Shown here one piece after another: positions 23,871-32,480 of a stretch of DNA of 37,854 nucleotides. Within the stretch, counting starts at the first letter, position 1. Each line of letters begins with the position of its first letter. Both the position numbers and the translations under genes were made by a program. The notes beneath the pieces are model-generated. The model had not been told where the DNA came from. It ran no database searches and worked only from the letters and a program-made list of their open reading frames with translations. Source of the DNA: a virus; the IMG/VR virus record IMGVR_UViG_3300025543_000079, positions 1-37,854 of that record; one strand, given 5' to 3'.

Positions 23871-26800
23871 TGGCTACATTTTCTACAGGAAATGACAATA
23901 CAATAACATCAAGTACGTATGTTGGGGATTTAAAAAAACCTAACACTGGGCAACAAGCCCTAGAAGAAATACAATCAGAAAATTTTTACAACACTTTAAA
24001 AAGTTATTATTCATACAGAGAAGCAGACGATAAATTTAAAACTATGTCTCATGTAGATTTACTTGATTATTTTTATGAAGACAGGTCTTGGAGAAACAAC
24101 AACACAGTTTCTATGGGTATGGACATGGCTAATGTCATGGGTGAAGATGATGAAACAAGAATACAAGAATTTGCGTACATTGCACAAACATATAAATCAT
24201 TGCCTTCATTTTGGAATGACCCAAATAGAACTTTTGGTGCATGGTTAATTGATAATGGAGGAGCTATGATAGCTGACCCTGTAAATTTAATAGGTGTTGG
24301 TGTAGGTGGACAAGCCGCAAAACAAGCGTATTCTATTGCATTGAGAGCCGCTATTAAAAATAAAATGGCAGGAGAGTTATCAGAAGCTACTATAAAAGCC
24401 GCCGCTAATGAAGCACAAAAAGCCGCTATAGGTCAAGCTATGAAAAAAGGAGCATTAAACGAAGGTGCTGTTAATGCCGTTATAGCAGGTGGACAAGATA
24501 TTATGTTACAAAATACTTCCATCAACGCAGGTATACAAGATGAATTTAGTTTAAAACAATCAGGCATTAGTACATTTGCAGGATTTGGATTTGGCACAGT
24601 GTTTGGTGCAGGATTTTCAGGTGGTGCGTTTAAACTAACTAACAGTAGTCTTGCACGAAAATCTATAAAAAATTTAACCGACATACATAATTATGGTAAG
24701 AGTACCACAACTGGTGCTAAACTATTTGATGATTTAACTATCACTAGCAAGTCAAGCAAAGCTGACATAAATGCTCCTAAAAATAAACAACCCCCAAAAA
24801 CTACTAAAGAATATATTAAACAATTAATAAAAGATAGAATTGGTGCAGATGATAAACCACCTAAATTAATTATCAATGCTACTAAACAAAAAAAAGGTGG
24901 ATATGAAAATTTTGTTAAAAATAGTATTGCAGAAATTACAGAAAAAACAAAAATAGATTTAGAAAACGGTAAAATAACTAAAGAACAAATGGTGGAAGAC
25001 GCTGTTGCTTTAGGTGCAGATAGGAAAAAATTTGAAAAAATGGCTGATGATATGGCTAACTCTGAAGCATTTGTAAAAGCCCACGCCACTGTTGTGGCAC
25101 AAGGAGACAAAATTAGAAGCAGGTTTGATATGATAGGTACACTAAGTAATGAGTTAAATAATGTTGATTTAACACCTGCTGAACAATTAGACATTATTAA
25201 AGAAATAAGAGCATTAAGAGATGGTTTAGAGACAGATGTTATAAGAAAACAGAAAGGTGCGGCTAACTCAGGACGAATGCAAGTTGCCCATCAAATAAAT
25301 GCTGACGGAGACAGAGCCGCAAAATTATTAGTTGACCCTGAAGACCCTGCATTAAAAAAGAAAATTACAGGTACTTTTGAAGAAGAATTAGAATATTGGA
25401 AGGCGGTAGGTAAACTTGGAGATAGAGAACAAATTATTGCCGCACACCAAAAAGCTAGAGATATGGATAAATGGGATTTGTTATCTGAGTATGTTAATAA
25501 CAATCTTTTATCTTCACCAGATACACACATATTAAATATTATATCTGGTTTAACTCAAGTATTTTGGAAACCTGCAACAATGGCATTGAGAGGTGCTAAC
25601 ATGCTTCCACACGATAAAGCAAGAGCAGGAGTTATAATGAGAGAAGCCTTACAAACTTTTGTATATCAATTTGCTTACACAGGTCATGCTTTAAAAAGAG
25701 CAGGAAAATCTTTTTATGAAGGAAGAGCAATTCTTGATAGTACACACATGAAGCATGATAGTAATATTAGGCAAGGACAACTTCAAAGATATATTAGTGA
25801 AATGGGTAAATTATTTACCGAACCTATGGGAGATGTTGGTAGAGTTGTTCAAAAAGCTGTAGTAGACCCTATAGCAATTACTACGACATTGCCTATGAGA
25901 GTTTTAGCGGCAGGTGATGAATTTCTTAAATCAATGATGTTTAAAGGTAGAATGGCGGCACTTGTTAATTCAAGAGTATTAGAAGAAAGCCCAGATTTTT
26001 CTATCCTTAAAGGAGATGGATTTAGAGCAAAATATAAAGCAAAAAAAGCAGAATTAGAAGCAGACTATATAGATAATAAAACAGGTAGAGCAATAGATAT
26101 AGGAAACACTGTTCAAGATAGATTAAATTCACCTCTTCATTATGCTAGGGAAGGTTCTTACACTAACCCTGCTAATTCTATAAACCCAGAAACAGGTAAA
26201 TCAGAAGCTAAAATTACTGGTTGGATATTACAACAAACTGGAAAAGCAAAATGGAGTAGAGCATTAGGTCTTCACTTTATTAATACACCGTCAAACTTAT
26301 TAAGATGGAATTTTCAACATTTACCTTTTCTCGGTAGATACCAATTCCAAATGAAACACATGTTAGCGGAAGCTGATGCACCACCTTTAACTAAAGACAC
26401 AACCACATTTAAAAAAATTACAAACCTGTTAAGTAAAAGTAAAACAACAAGACCTTTTAGAGATGGTGTAGATAAACTTTCTTTAGGAAAGAGTATACAA
26501 ACTAGATACTTAAACCCAGAAGCGGCGGCTGAAGCTAATGCTAGAATACAAATGGGTTATCTTCTTTGGGGAAGTGCATTTGGTTTGGTAGCGGCAGGAA
26601 AATTAACAGGAGGCGGTAGCAGAGATTGGAGAGTTAACAGAGAAAGAGAAAGAAACACTGGTTGGCAACCTTACTCATGGAAAACCGCAGATGGTAGATA
26701 TATTTCTTTAAACAGACTAGACCCATTGTTTACACCAATGTTTATGATGGCAGATTTGTTTGAAGCATATTCTAGTTATGTTGAAGAAACTGATGATTTA

Positions 26801-27703
26801 CCACCAAGTGTAGATAAGAAATTTACAGAAGCCGCTATGGCAGGAGTAACATTATTAACTAGAAATTTAACTTCTAAATTTTATACAAAAAATATAATTG
26901 AATTATTTAACTTCATGTCTTCAGATGATTTTATGAATGAAAGAAGTCCTGCAAGAGCAGTTGGTTCAGTAGGTTCACAATTTGCATATAAATTAATTCC
27001 TATGTCTGGTGGTATAAAATATGTAAACAGAGTAACAGATGAATGGGAAAGAGATATTTATGATTTTATTGATAGACTTAAATTAGCAGACCCTAGAGGA
27101 ATAGGTGACAGGGTTATGCCACATAGAAACATGTTTGGACAAACTATTAATAGAAAAACAGGTTGGTTGTTTGGTCTAGGAGGAGCAACTGGTCTATGGT
27201 CAACACCTTTTGCTATGACAAAATGGCAAAACAATGAAACTGCTAAATTTCTTGATACAGTTAAAAAATGGAATTATGCACCTCCTTCTAAAATAGACAG
27301 AGCAACTGGTATAAATTTAAGAAATATTAGAAACAATGACAACCAAACTGCTTACGATAGGTGGTTAGAGATTAAAACTGAAGTAAAATTTAATTCTAAA
27401 GGTGGAATTGTTAAGAACCCTAAAACATTCACTGGAAAAACTTATGATTTACAACAAACAGTGGAAAGACTTATTGCAAATAAAAGAAGTCAATTTTATA
27501 GTCTTCCTACTGGAACTGTTAATGCGGTAGATTATAAAGCACAGATGATTACTAAAATAGTTCGTGAAGTTGAAAAAGTAGCCTATTGGAAAATGGTTGA
27601 TGAGTTTCCTGATATTAAAACAAGAATAGAACTTCAAGACAAATATAGTAAAGAAAGATTTAAAGAAGCTAAAACGTCTTATTTAGAAAACCTACTTAAC
27701 TAA
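23870..27703 (+). CDS. Internal virion protein D, T7 gp16-like
   Basis: The 1277-residue protein (T7 gp16: 1318) is the last of the internal core set. It has hydrophobic, Gly-rich stretches that could insert into a membrane, for example near residues 230-250 (FAGFGFGTVFGAGFSGGAF) and near 140 (ADPVNLIGVGVGG), and long helical regions. The extreme C-terminus is highly charged. T7 gp16 carries an N-terminal soluble lytic transglycosylase domain with a catalytic Glu. I do not find an ES-x(7)-GLMQ-like signature here, so this protein probably lacks that activity. It is followed directly by promoter-like copy 3. Confidence 0.88.
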   Translation: MATFSTGNDNTITSSTYVGDLKKPNTGQQALEEIQSENFYNTLKSYYSYREADDKFKTMSHVDLLDYFYEDRSWRNNNTVSMGMDMANVMGEDDETRIQEFAYIAQTYKSLPSFWNDPNRTFGAWLIDNGGAMIADPVNLIGVGVGGQAAKQAYSIALRAAIKNKMAGELSEATIKAAANEAQKAAIGQAMKKGALNEGAVNAVIAGGQDIMLQNTSINAGIQDEFSLKQSGISTFAGFGFGTVFGAGFSGGAFKLTNSSLARKSIKNLTDIHNYGKSTTTGAKLFDDLTITSKSSKADINAPKNKQPPKTTKEYIKQLIKDRIGADDKPPKLIINATKQKKGGYENFVKNSIAEITEKTKIDLENGKITKEQMVEDAVALGADRKKFEKMADDMANSEAFVKAHATVVAQGDKIRSRFDMIGTLSNELNNVDLTPAEQLDIIKEIRALRDGLETDVIRKQKGAANSGRMQVAHQINADGDRAAKLLVDPEDPALKKKITGTFEEELEYWKAVGKLGDREQIIAAHQKARDMDKWDLLSEYVNNNLLSSPDTHILNIISGLTQVFWKPATMALRGANMLPHDKARAGVIMREALQTFVYQFAYTGHALKRAGKSFYEGRAILDSTHMKHDSNIRQGQLQRYISEMGKLFTEPMGDVGRVVQKAVVDPIAITTTLPMRVLAAGDEFLKSMMFKGRMAALVNSRVLEESPDFSILKGDGFRAKYKAKKAELEADYIDNKTGRAIDIGNTVQDRLNSPLHYAREGSYTNPANSINPETGKSEAKITGWILQQTGKAKWSRALGLHFINTPSNLLRWNFQHLPFLGRYQFQMKHMLAEADAPPLTKDTTTFKKITNLLSKSKTTRPFRDGVDKLSLGKSIQTRYLNPEAAAEANARIQMGYLLWGSAFGLVAAGKLTGGGSRDWRVNRERERNTGWQPYSWKTADGRYISLNRLDPLFTPMFMMADLFEAYSSYVEETDDLPPSVDKKFTEAAMAGVTLLTRNLTSKFYTKNIIELFNFMSSDDFMNERSPARAVGSVGSQFAYKLIPMSGGIKYVNRVTDEWERDIYDFIDRLKLADPRGIGDRVMPHRNMFGQTINRKTGWLFGLGGATGLWSTPFAMTKWQNNETAKFLDTVKKWNYAPPSKIDRATGINLRNIRNNDNQTAYDRWLEIKTEVKFNSKGGIVKNPKTFTGKTYDLQQTVERLIANKRSQFYSLPTGTVNAVDYKAQMITKIVREVEKVAYWKMVDEFPDIKTRIELQDKYSKERFKEAKTSYLENLLN

Positions 27704-27707
27704 AATA

Positions 27708-27727
27708 GACTAAACCTGCTCTTTTAG
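27708..27727 (+). promoter_or_regulatory. Putative phage RNA polymerase promoter, copy 3
   Basis: GACTAAACCTGCTCTTTTAG lies five bases after the gp16-like stop and 34 bases before the tail-fibre ATG. It is 20/20 identical to copy 2 and 15/17 in the core to copy 1. T7 phi17 sits at the same gene boundary. It would drive fibre, lysis and packaging genes. Confidence 0.7.
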
Positions 27728-27760
27728 TAAAACTAATCCAAATATTAAGGAAAATAACAC

Positions 27761-30160
27761 ATGGCAAACAGTTTTGTACGTTATACAGGCGATAACAGTA
27801 CAACATCTTATTCAATACCCTTTAGCTATAGAGCTACAGGTGATTTAACAATCACTCTTGCAGGGTCAGCTACAACAGCTTATTCACTGAATGCCGCAGG
27901 AACTACCCTTACATTCAATACTGCACCTGCTTCAGGCGTAGCTATTGAGATTAGAAGAACAACATCACAAACAACTAGATTAACAGATTATGCTTCTGGT
28001 TCAGTTCTTACTGAAAATGATTTAGATACAGATAGTGAACAGGCATTCTTTATGTCACAAGAAGCTATTGATGATGCAGGAGACGTAATTAAAGTTTCTA
28101 ATGTAAACTTTCAATGGGACGTACAAAATAAAAGACTTACAAATGTTGCAGACCCTGTAGACAATACAGATGCTGTTAACAAACAATTTATTTCAACAAA
28201 CTTACCAAACATCACAACAGTATCAGGCATAAGTGCAGACGTTACAACGGTTGCAGGTATTAGTGCTAATGTAACAACAGTAGCAAATGATGCTACAGAT
28301 ATAGGTTTAGTCGCTACCAACATAGCTGATGTTACAACAGTTGCAACTAACATTGCAGACGTAGTTACAGTAGCAAATGATTTAAATGAAGCTATTTCAG
28401 AAATAGAAACTGCGGCTAACGATTTAAATGAAGCAACTTCAGAAATAGATACAGTATCAAACAATATAACTAATGTTAATACAGTTGGTACAAATATTGC
28501 CAATGTTAATACAGTAGCAGGTATAGATGCCAATGTTACTACAGTTGCAGGAATTAGTGCTGATGTAACTTCAGTAGTAGGTATTTCAACTGCTGTAACC
28601 AATGTAAATTCAAACAGCACAAACATTAATGCTGTTAATGCTAATTCAGCTAACATAAATACTGTTGCAGGTATTGATAGTGATGTAACTTCGGTTGCAG
28701 GTATCTCTAGTGCAGTATCAGCAGTAAATTCAAATTCAACAAACATCAATGCAGTTAATGCAAACAGTACAAATATAAATACTGTTGCAGGTAACAATAC
28801 AAATATTAATACAGTTGCAACTAATAATACAAACATCACAAGTGTTGCAGGAGTTTCAGCAGATGTAACTACAGTCGCAGGTATATCAGCTAACGTAACT
28901 GCTGTTGCAGGAGATGCTACAGATATTGGAACTGTGGCTACAGATATTGCTAATATTAATTCAGTAGCAGGAGCAATCACTAATGTTAATAATGTTGGTG
29001 GAGCAATTACAAATATTAATACAGTTGCAACAAACCTAGCTTCAGTAAATAACTTTGGTGAAGTTTATAGAATTTCAGCAACAGCCCCAACCACTTCTTT
29101 AGATAATGGAGATATGTGGTTTGATACTACAGCAGGAAAATTAAAAATATGGAATGGCTCGTCATTTGATTTAGCAGGTTCAAGTATTAATGGTACTTCA
29201 GCTAGATACAAATACACAGCAACAGCAAGTCAGACAACATTTACTGGTGCAGATGCTAATGGTAATACTTTAGCTTATGATAGTGGATTTACTGATGTAT
29301 ATTTAAATGGAGTAAAATTAGTTAATGGTTCGGATTACACAGCAACAGATGGAAGTAATGTAGTCTTAACAACAGGTGCTAGTGTAAATGATATTTTAGA
29401 AATTGTTGGTTTTGGTACATTTTCAGTAGCAGATTTTGATGCCTCTGGTTTAACTGGAACTCTTAACATTGCAAGACTTGCAGATAATTCAGTTACTAAT
29501 GCTAAATTAGCTAATCAATCTATTACTATAAATGGTTCAGCAGTTAATTTAGGTGGAAGTGTTACAGTTGGAGAAACTAAACCAACTATTAGTTCTATCT
29601 CTCCATCAACTATAACAAATGCAGAAGCAACAATTACAATTACAGGTCAAAACTTTCAGTCTATTCCACAAGTAGAATTTTTAAATCCATCTACAGGTAT
29701 TTGGTATAACCCAACATCAGTAACTTTTAATAACTCTACTTCTTTAACTGTAGTCGTTACTTTAACAGTAGATGCACAATACAAAATTAGAATAGAAAAT
29801 GGAGATGGTAATGCAGTATTAACTGGATTATTACTAACAGTTTCAGATGCACCTACATGGTCAACTGGTACTTCTCTTGGAACATTTGCAGGAGATTTCT
29901 CTGGAACACTTGCAACACTTTCAGCTACATCAGATAGTGCAATAACTTATTCAGAAACAACTTCAGTATTAAGTGGTGCAGGAATAACACTAAACACATC
30001 AACAGGAGTTTTAAGCACTACCGATTTCGGTGGAGCATCAACAACAGCAACAACATACACATTTACAATCTTAGCAACAGATGCAGAAAGTCAAACAGCA
30101 GACAGAACGTTTACAATCTCATCTAGCTTCGGTGCAACAGGTGGGGGACAATTTAACTAA
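27761..30160 (+). CDS. Tail fibre protein, T7 gp17-type N-terminus
   Basis: Residues 1-145 are the T7 tail-fibre N-terminal domain that attaches to the tail (NSFVRYTGDNSTTSYSIPF, TTRLTDYASGSVLTENDLDTDSEQAFFM). Residues about 146-430 are a repetitive stretch with a roughly 7- or 14-residue period (variants of N-I-N-T-V-A-G, A-D-V-T-T-V-A), probably a trimeric shaft. Then come a DMWFDTTAGKLKIWNG segment (about 445-460), a domain to about 555, an IPT/TIG-like domain (about 606-690) and a PIG/cadherin-like Ig domain (about 697-790). The protein should be the main receptor-binding shaft. The start has AAGGA upstream and follows promoter copy 3. The last two modules recur in the gene at 32481. Confidence 0.92.
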   Translation: MANSFVRYTGDNSTTSYSIPFSYRATGDLTITLAGSATTAYSLNAAGTTLTFNTAPASGVAIEIRRTTSQTTRLTDYASGSVLTENDLDTDSEQAFFMSQEAIDDAGDVIKVSNVNFQWDVQNKRLTNVADPVDNTDAVNKQFISTNLPNITTVSGISADVTTVAGISANVTTVANDATDIGLVATNIADVTTVATNIADVVTVANDLNEAISEIETAANDLNEATSEIDTVSNNITNVNTVGTNIANVNTVAGIDANVTTVAGISADVTSVVGISTAVTNVNSNSTNINAVNANSANINTVAGIDSDVTSVAGISSAVSAVNSNSTNINAVNANSTNINTVAGNNTNINTVATNNTNITSVAGVSADVTTVAGISANVTAVAGDATDIGTVATDIANINSVAGAITNVNNVGGAITNINTVATNLASVNNFGEVYRISATAPTTSLDNGDMWFDTTAGKLKIWNGSSFDLAGSSINGTSARYKYTATASQTTFTGADANGNTLAYDSGFTDVYLNGVKLVNGSDYTATDGSNVVLTTGASVNDILEIVGFGTFSVADFDASGLTGTLNIARLADNSVTNAKLANQSITINGSAVNLGGSVTVGETKPTISSISPSTITNAEATITITGQNFQSIPQVEFLNPSTGIWYNPTSVTFNNSTSLTVVVTLTVDAQYKIRIENGDGNAVLTGLLLTVSDAPTWSTGTSLGTFAGDFSGTLATLSATSDSAITYSETTSVLSGAGITLNTSTGVLSTTDFGGASTTATTYTFTILATDAESQTADRTFTISSSFGATGGGQFN
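28200..29060 (+). repeat. Coding repeat array of the tail-fibre shaft
   Basis: About 860 bases encode imperfect short repeats (AATATTAATACAGTTGC-like units, reading as N-I-N-T-V-A). Units diverge at synonymous and non-synonymous positions. The array invites slippage or recombination, which would vary the fibre shaft length. It also leaves a long shadow reading frame on the minus strand. Confidence 0.8.
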
Positions 30161-31419
30161 TGGCTAATACATATTTAACAAGAAGTTTAGCAAGTACAAA
30201 TACATCTTGGACTTTTAGTGCTTGGGTAAAAAGAAGTGGTATAACTGCAACAAATTATTTAATATCTTGGGGTAACTCTGGAACAGATGCAACAGGAATA
30301 GGTTTTGCTTCTTCAGATGAACTTTTTTATTATTCAGAAGATGGTGGAGATAATAAACAAAGAAAAACATCTGCTAAATACAGAGATACAAATGCATTTT
30401 ATCATATAGTCTGTAAATGTGATGCTAATGCAATTACTTTATATGTTAATGGAGAAGAACCTACTCAATCTTGGACAGTTGGTAGTTCAGCAAATCCATT
30501 AGACACAAGTACAATGGCAATAGGAAAATGGGTAACATCAGCTTATTATCATAATGGCTCAATGTCACACATTCATTTTATAGATGGCACAGCTTATGAC
30601 GCAACAGCATTTGGACAATATGATGCTAATGGTGTTTGGACAATTAAAACTTCTCCATCAGTTACTTATGGAACTAATGGTTTCTTTATTTTAAAAGATG
30701 GTAATTCAGTTACAGACCAATCTGGTGAAGGTAATAACTTTACAGTTGCAGGTGGTACATTAACGAATACTGAAGATAATCCTTCAAATGTTTTTGCTAC
30801 ATTAAATCCTTTAGTTAATAACGCAGGAGCAATGATGGCTTTAACTAAAGGTAATTTAACTTGCGAAAGCACAACTACATCTCCTGCTTGGAAACTTGCT
30901 GTAAGTACACTTGGAATGTCATCTGGAAAATATTATTGGGAAGTAAAATTTGATAATGTTCATAATTCTTATAATACAGGTGTTTTAGGTTCAAATATTT
31001 TAGTGGCTAATACAACTAATCCTATGAACCAAACAGGATATACAGGTTTTTACAATATAGATGGTGGAGAAATAAAAAAAGATGGTAGTGATACAACTGC
31101 AGATTATGGAACTTATGCTACAAACGATATTATGGGAATAGCTTGTGATATGGATAATTACACAATTACATTTTATAAAAATGGAGTTGCTCATGTTTCA
31201 GATGTAACATTAAGCACAACAGGAAGAGATATGGTGTTTCCTTGTTCTGTTCATTATCAAACAAATGGTGGTGTTCAATCATCTTACAACTTCGGCAATG
31301 GCTACTTCGGAACAACAGCAGTATCTAGTGCAGGAACTAACGCAAGTGGTAATGGTATTTTTGAATATGACGTACCAACAGGCTACACAGCCTTATCAAC
31401 AAAAGGATTAAATTTATAA
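30160..31419 (+). CDS. Tail-fibre-associated protein with LamG-like and SPRY-like domains
   Basis: The 419-residue protein starts at a TAATG overlap with the tail fibre. Residues 1-200 look like a concanavalin/LamG sandwich (WTFSAWVKRSG, YHIVCKCDANAITLYVNGE, MSHIHFIDGTAYDATAFGQ). Residues about 236-380 resemble a SPRY domain (GKYYWEVKFDN, GIACDMDNYTITFYKNGV). Both fold types bind carbohydrate or protein surfaces in phage adhesins. It has no T7-type attachment domain of its own, so it may be a fibre-tip subunit or a secreted adhesin. No signal peptide is visible. Confidence 0.78.
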   Translation: MANTYLTRSLASTNTSWTFSAWVKRSGITATNYLISWGNSGTDATGIGFASSDELFYYSEDGGDNKQRKTSAKYRDTNAFYHIVCKCDANAITLYVNGEEPTQSWTVGSSANPLDTSTMAIGKWVTSAYYHNGSMSHIHFIDGTAYDATAFGQYDANGVWTIKTSPSVTYGTNGFFILKDGNSVTDQSGEGNNFTVAGGTLTNTEDNPSNVFATLNPLVNNAGAMMALTKGNLTCESTTTSPAWKLAVSTLGMSSGKYYWEVKFDNVHNSYNTGVLGSNILVANTTNPMNQTGYTGFYNIDGGEIKKDGSDTTADYGTYATNDIMGIACDMDNYTITFYKNGVAHVSDVTLSTTGRDMVFPCSVHYQTNGGVQSSYNFGNGYFGTTAVSSAGTNASGNGIFEYDVPTGYTALSTKGLNL

Positions 31420-32444
31420 TGGCTTATACTACAATTAAAAAACCTTCTGATTATTTTAATACTAATTTATATACTGCAAATGGTAGTGGAAAAACTATAA
31501 GTGGTATGGATTTTCAACCAGATTTTGTTTGGACTAAAAATAGAGATAATGCTTCTTACATTCCTGCTCTTGTAGATGCTGTAAGAGGTGGAACAAAAAA
31601 ATTATTTTCAAATAATACTGATGCAGAAGCAACAGATGCTAATGCTATAACTGCATTTAATTCAGATGGTTATACATTTGGTTCAAGTGGAAGTTTTAAT
31701 TTTGGAACAGATGATTATGTAAATTGGTGTTGGAAAGCAAATGGTGCAGGTTCAGCTAATACAGATGGTTCTATAAGTTCTACAGTTTCAGCTAATACTA
31801 CAAGTGGATTTAGTGTTGGAACATTTTCTGGAAATGCTACAACAGGTGCAACAGTTGGTCATGGTTTAGGTGTTGCTCCATCTATGTTTATAGTTAAAAA
31901 AACTAGTGGTGCAGGAGATTGGTATTGTTATCATTCTGGAATAGGTGCAACTAAATTTATTAAATTAAATGATACAGCTGCTTCAGCTACAAATGCTTTA
32001 TGGAATAATACTGCACCAACATCATCTGTATTTAGTATGGACAGTAATAGTGCAGTAAATGGAAGTGGAGAGAGTTATGTGTTTTATGCTTTCGCAAATA
32101 TACAAGGCTTCTCAAAATTTGGAAGCTACGTTGGCAATGGAAGTACAGATGGAACATTTGTTTATACAGGATTTAAACCTGCTTTTGTTATGCACAAAAG
32201 AATAGATAGTACATCAGAATGGTTTATGTTTGATAATAAAAGACTTGGTTACAATTCTGAAAATTATAGACTTATGGCAAATCTTTCAAATGCAGAAGCA
32301 GACGCAGGTGAGTATGATTTGTTATCAAATGGTTTTAAAATAGGAATTACAAGTGGAAATGTAAATGGAAGTGGTGCATCATACATCTACATGGCATTTG
32401 CCGAACAACCTCTAGTCGGAGATAACCCTTGTACTGCAAGATAA
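31419..32444 (+). CDS. Tail-fibre-associated adhesin-like protein
   Basis: The 341-residue protein follows by a one-base overlap. It consists of two related halves: FQPDFVWTKNRDNASYIPALVDAVRGG and GFKPAFVMHKRIDSTSEWFMFDNKRLG share the pattern of a phi-P-x-F-V-x-x-K-x-R unit, and a third copy appears as GVAPSMFIVKKTSGAGDWYCYHS. This triplicated unit is common in marine phage structural proteins next to LamG-like adhesins. It is Gly/Ser/Asn-rich and beta-like. The function, probably host recognition, is inferred from context. Confidence 0.75.
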   Translation: MAYTTIKKPSDYFNTNLYTANGSGKTISGMDFQPDFVWTKNRDNASYIPALVDAVRGGTKKLFSNNTDAEATDANAITAFNSDGYTFGSSGSFNFGTDDYVNWCWKANGAGSANTDGSISSTVSANTTSGFSVGTFSGNATTGATVGHGLGVAPSMFIVKKTSGAGDWYCYHSGIGATKFIKLNDTAASATNALWNNTAPTSSVFSMDSNSAVNGSGESYVFYAFANIQGFSKFGSYVGNGSTDGTFVYTGFKPAFVMHKRIDSTSEWFMFDNKRLGYNSENYRLMANLSNAEADAGEYDLLSNGFKIGITSGNVNGSGASYIYMAFAEQPLVGDNPCTAR

Positions 32445-32480
32445 CATTATGAAAACAATTGAAATAGGAGAATACTTAAT

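Noticed and set aside
24691-25194. Minus-strand 167-codon frame opposite the gp16-like gene
   Set aside because: It has no ribosome site or recognisable domain and is opposite a well-supported gene; a shadow of biased codon use.
28111-28980. Long 289-codon open frame on the minus strand
   Set aside because: It lies wholly within the repetitive fibre shaft; the repeats keep the opposite frame open and its product is an artificial low-complexity repeat.
28200-29060. Repeat array resembling CRISPR
   Set aside because: The repeats are imperfect, contiguous and in frame with a fibre gene; there are no uniform spacers and no cas genes.
32172-32190. Fourth copy of the promoter-like motif
   Set aside because: TAAACCTGCTTTTGTTA matches the first half only and lies in the middle of an adhesin gene.
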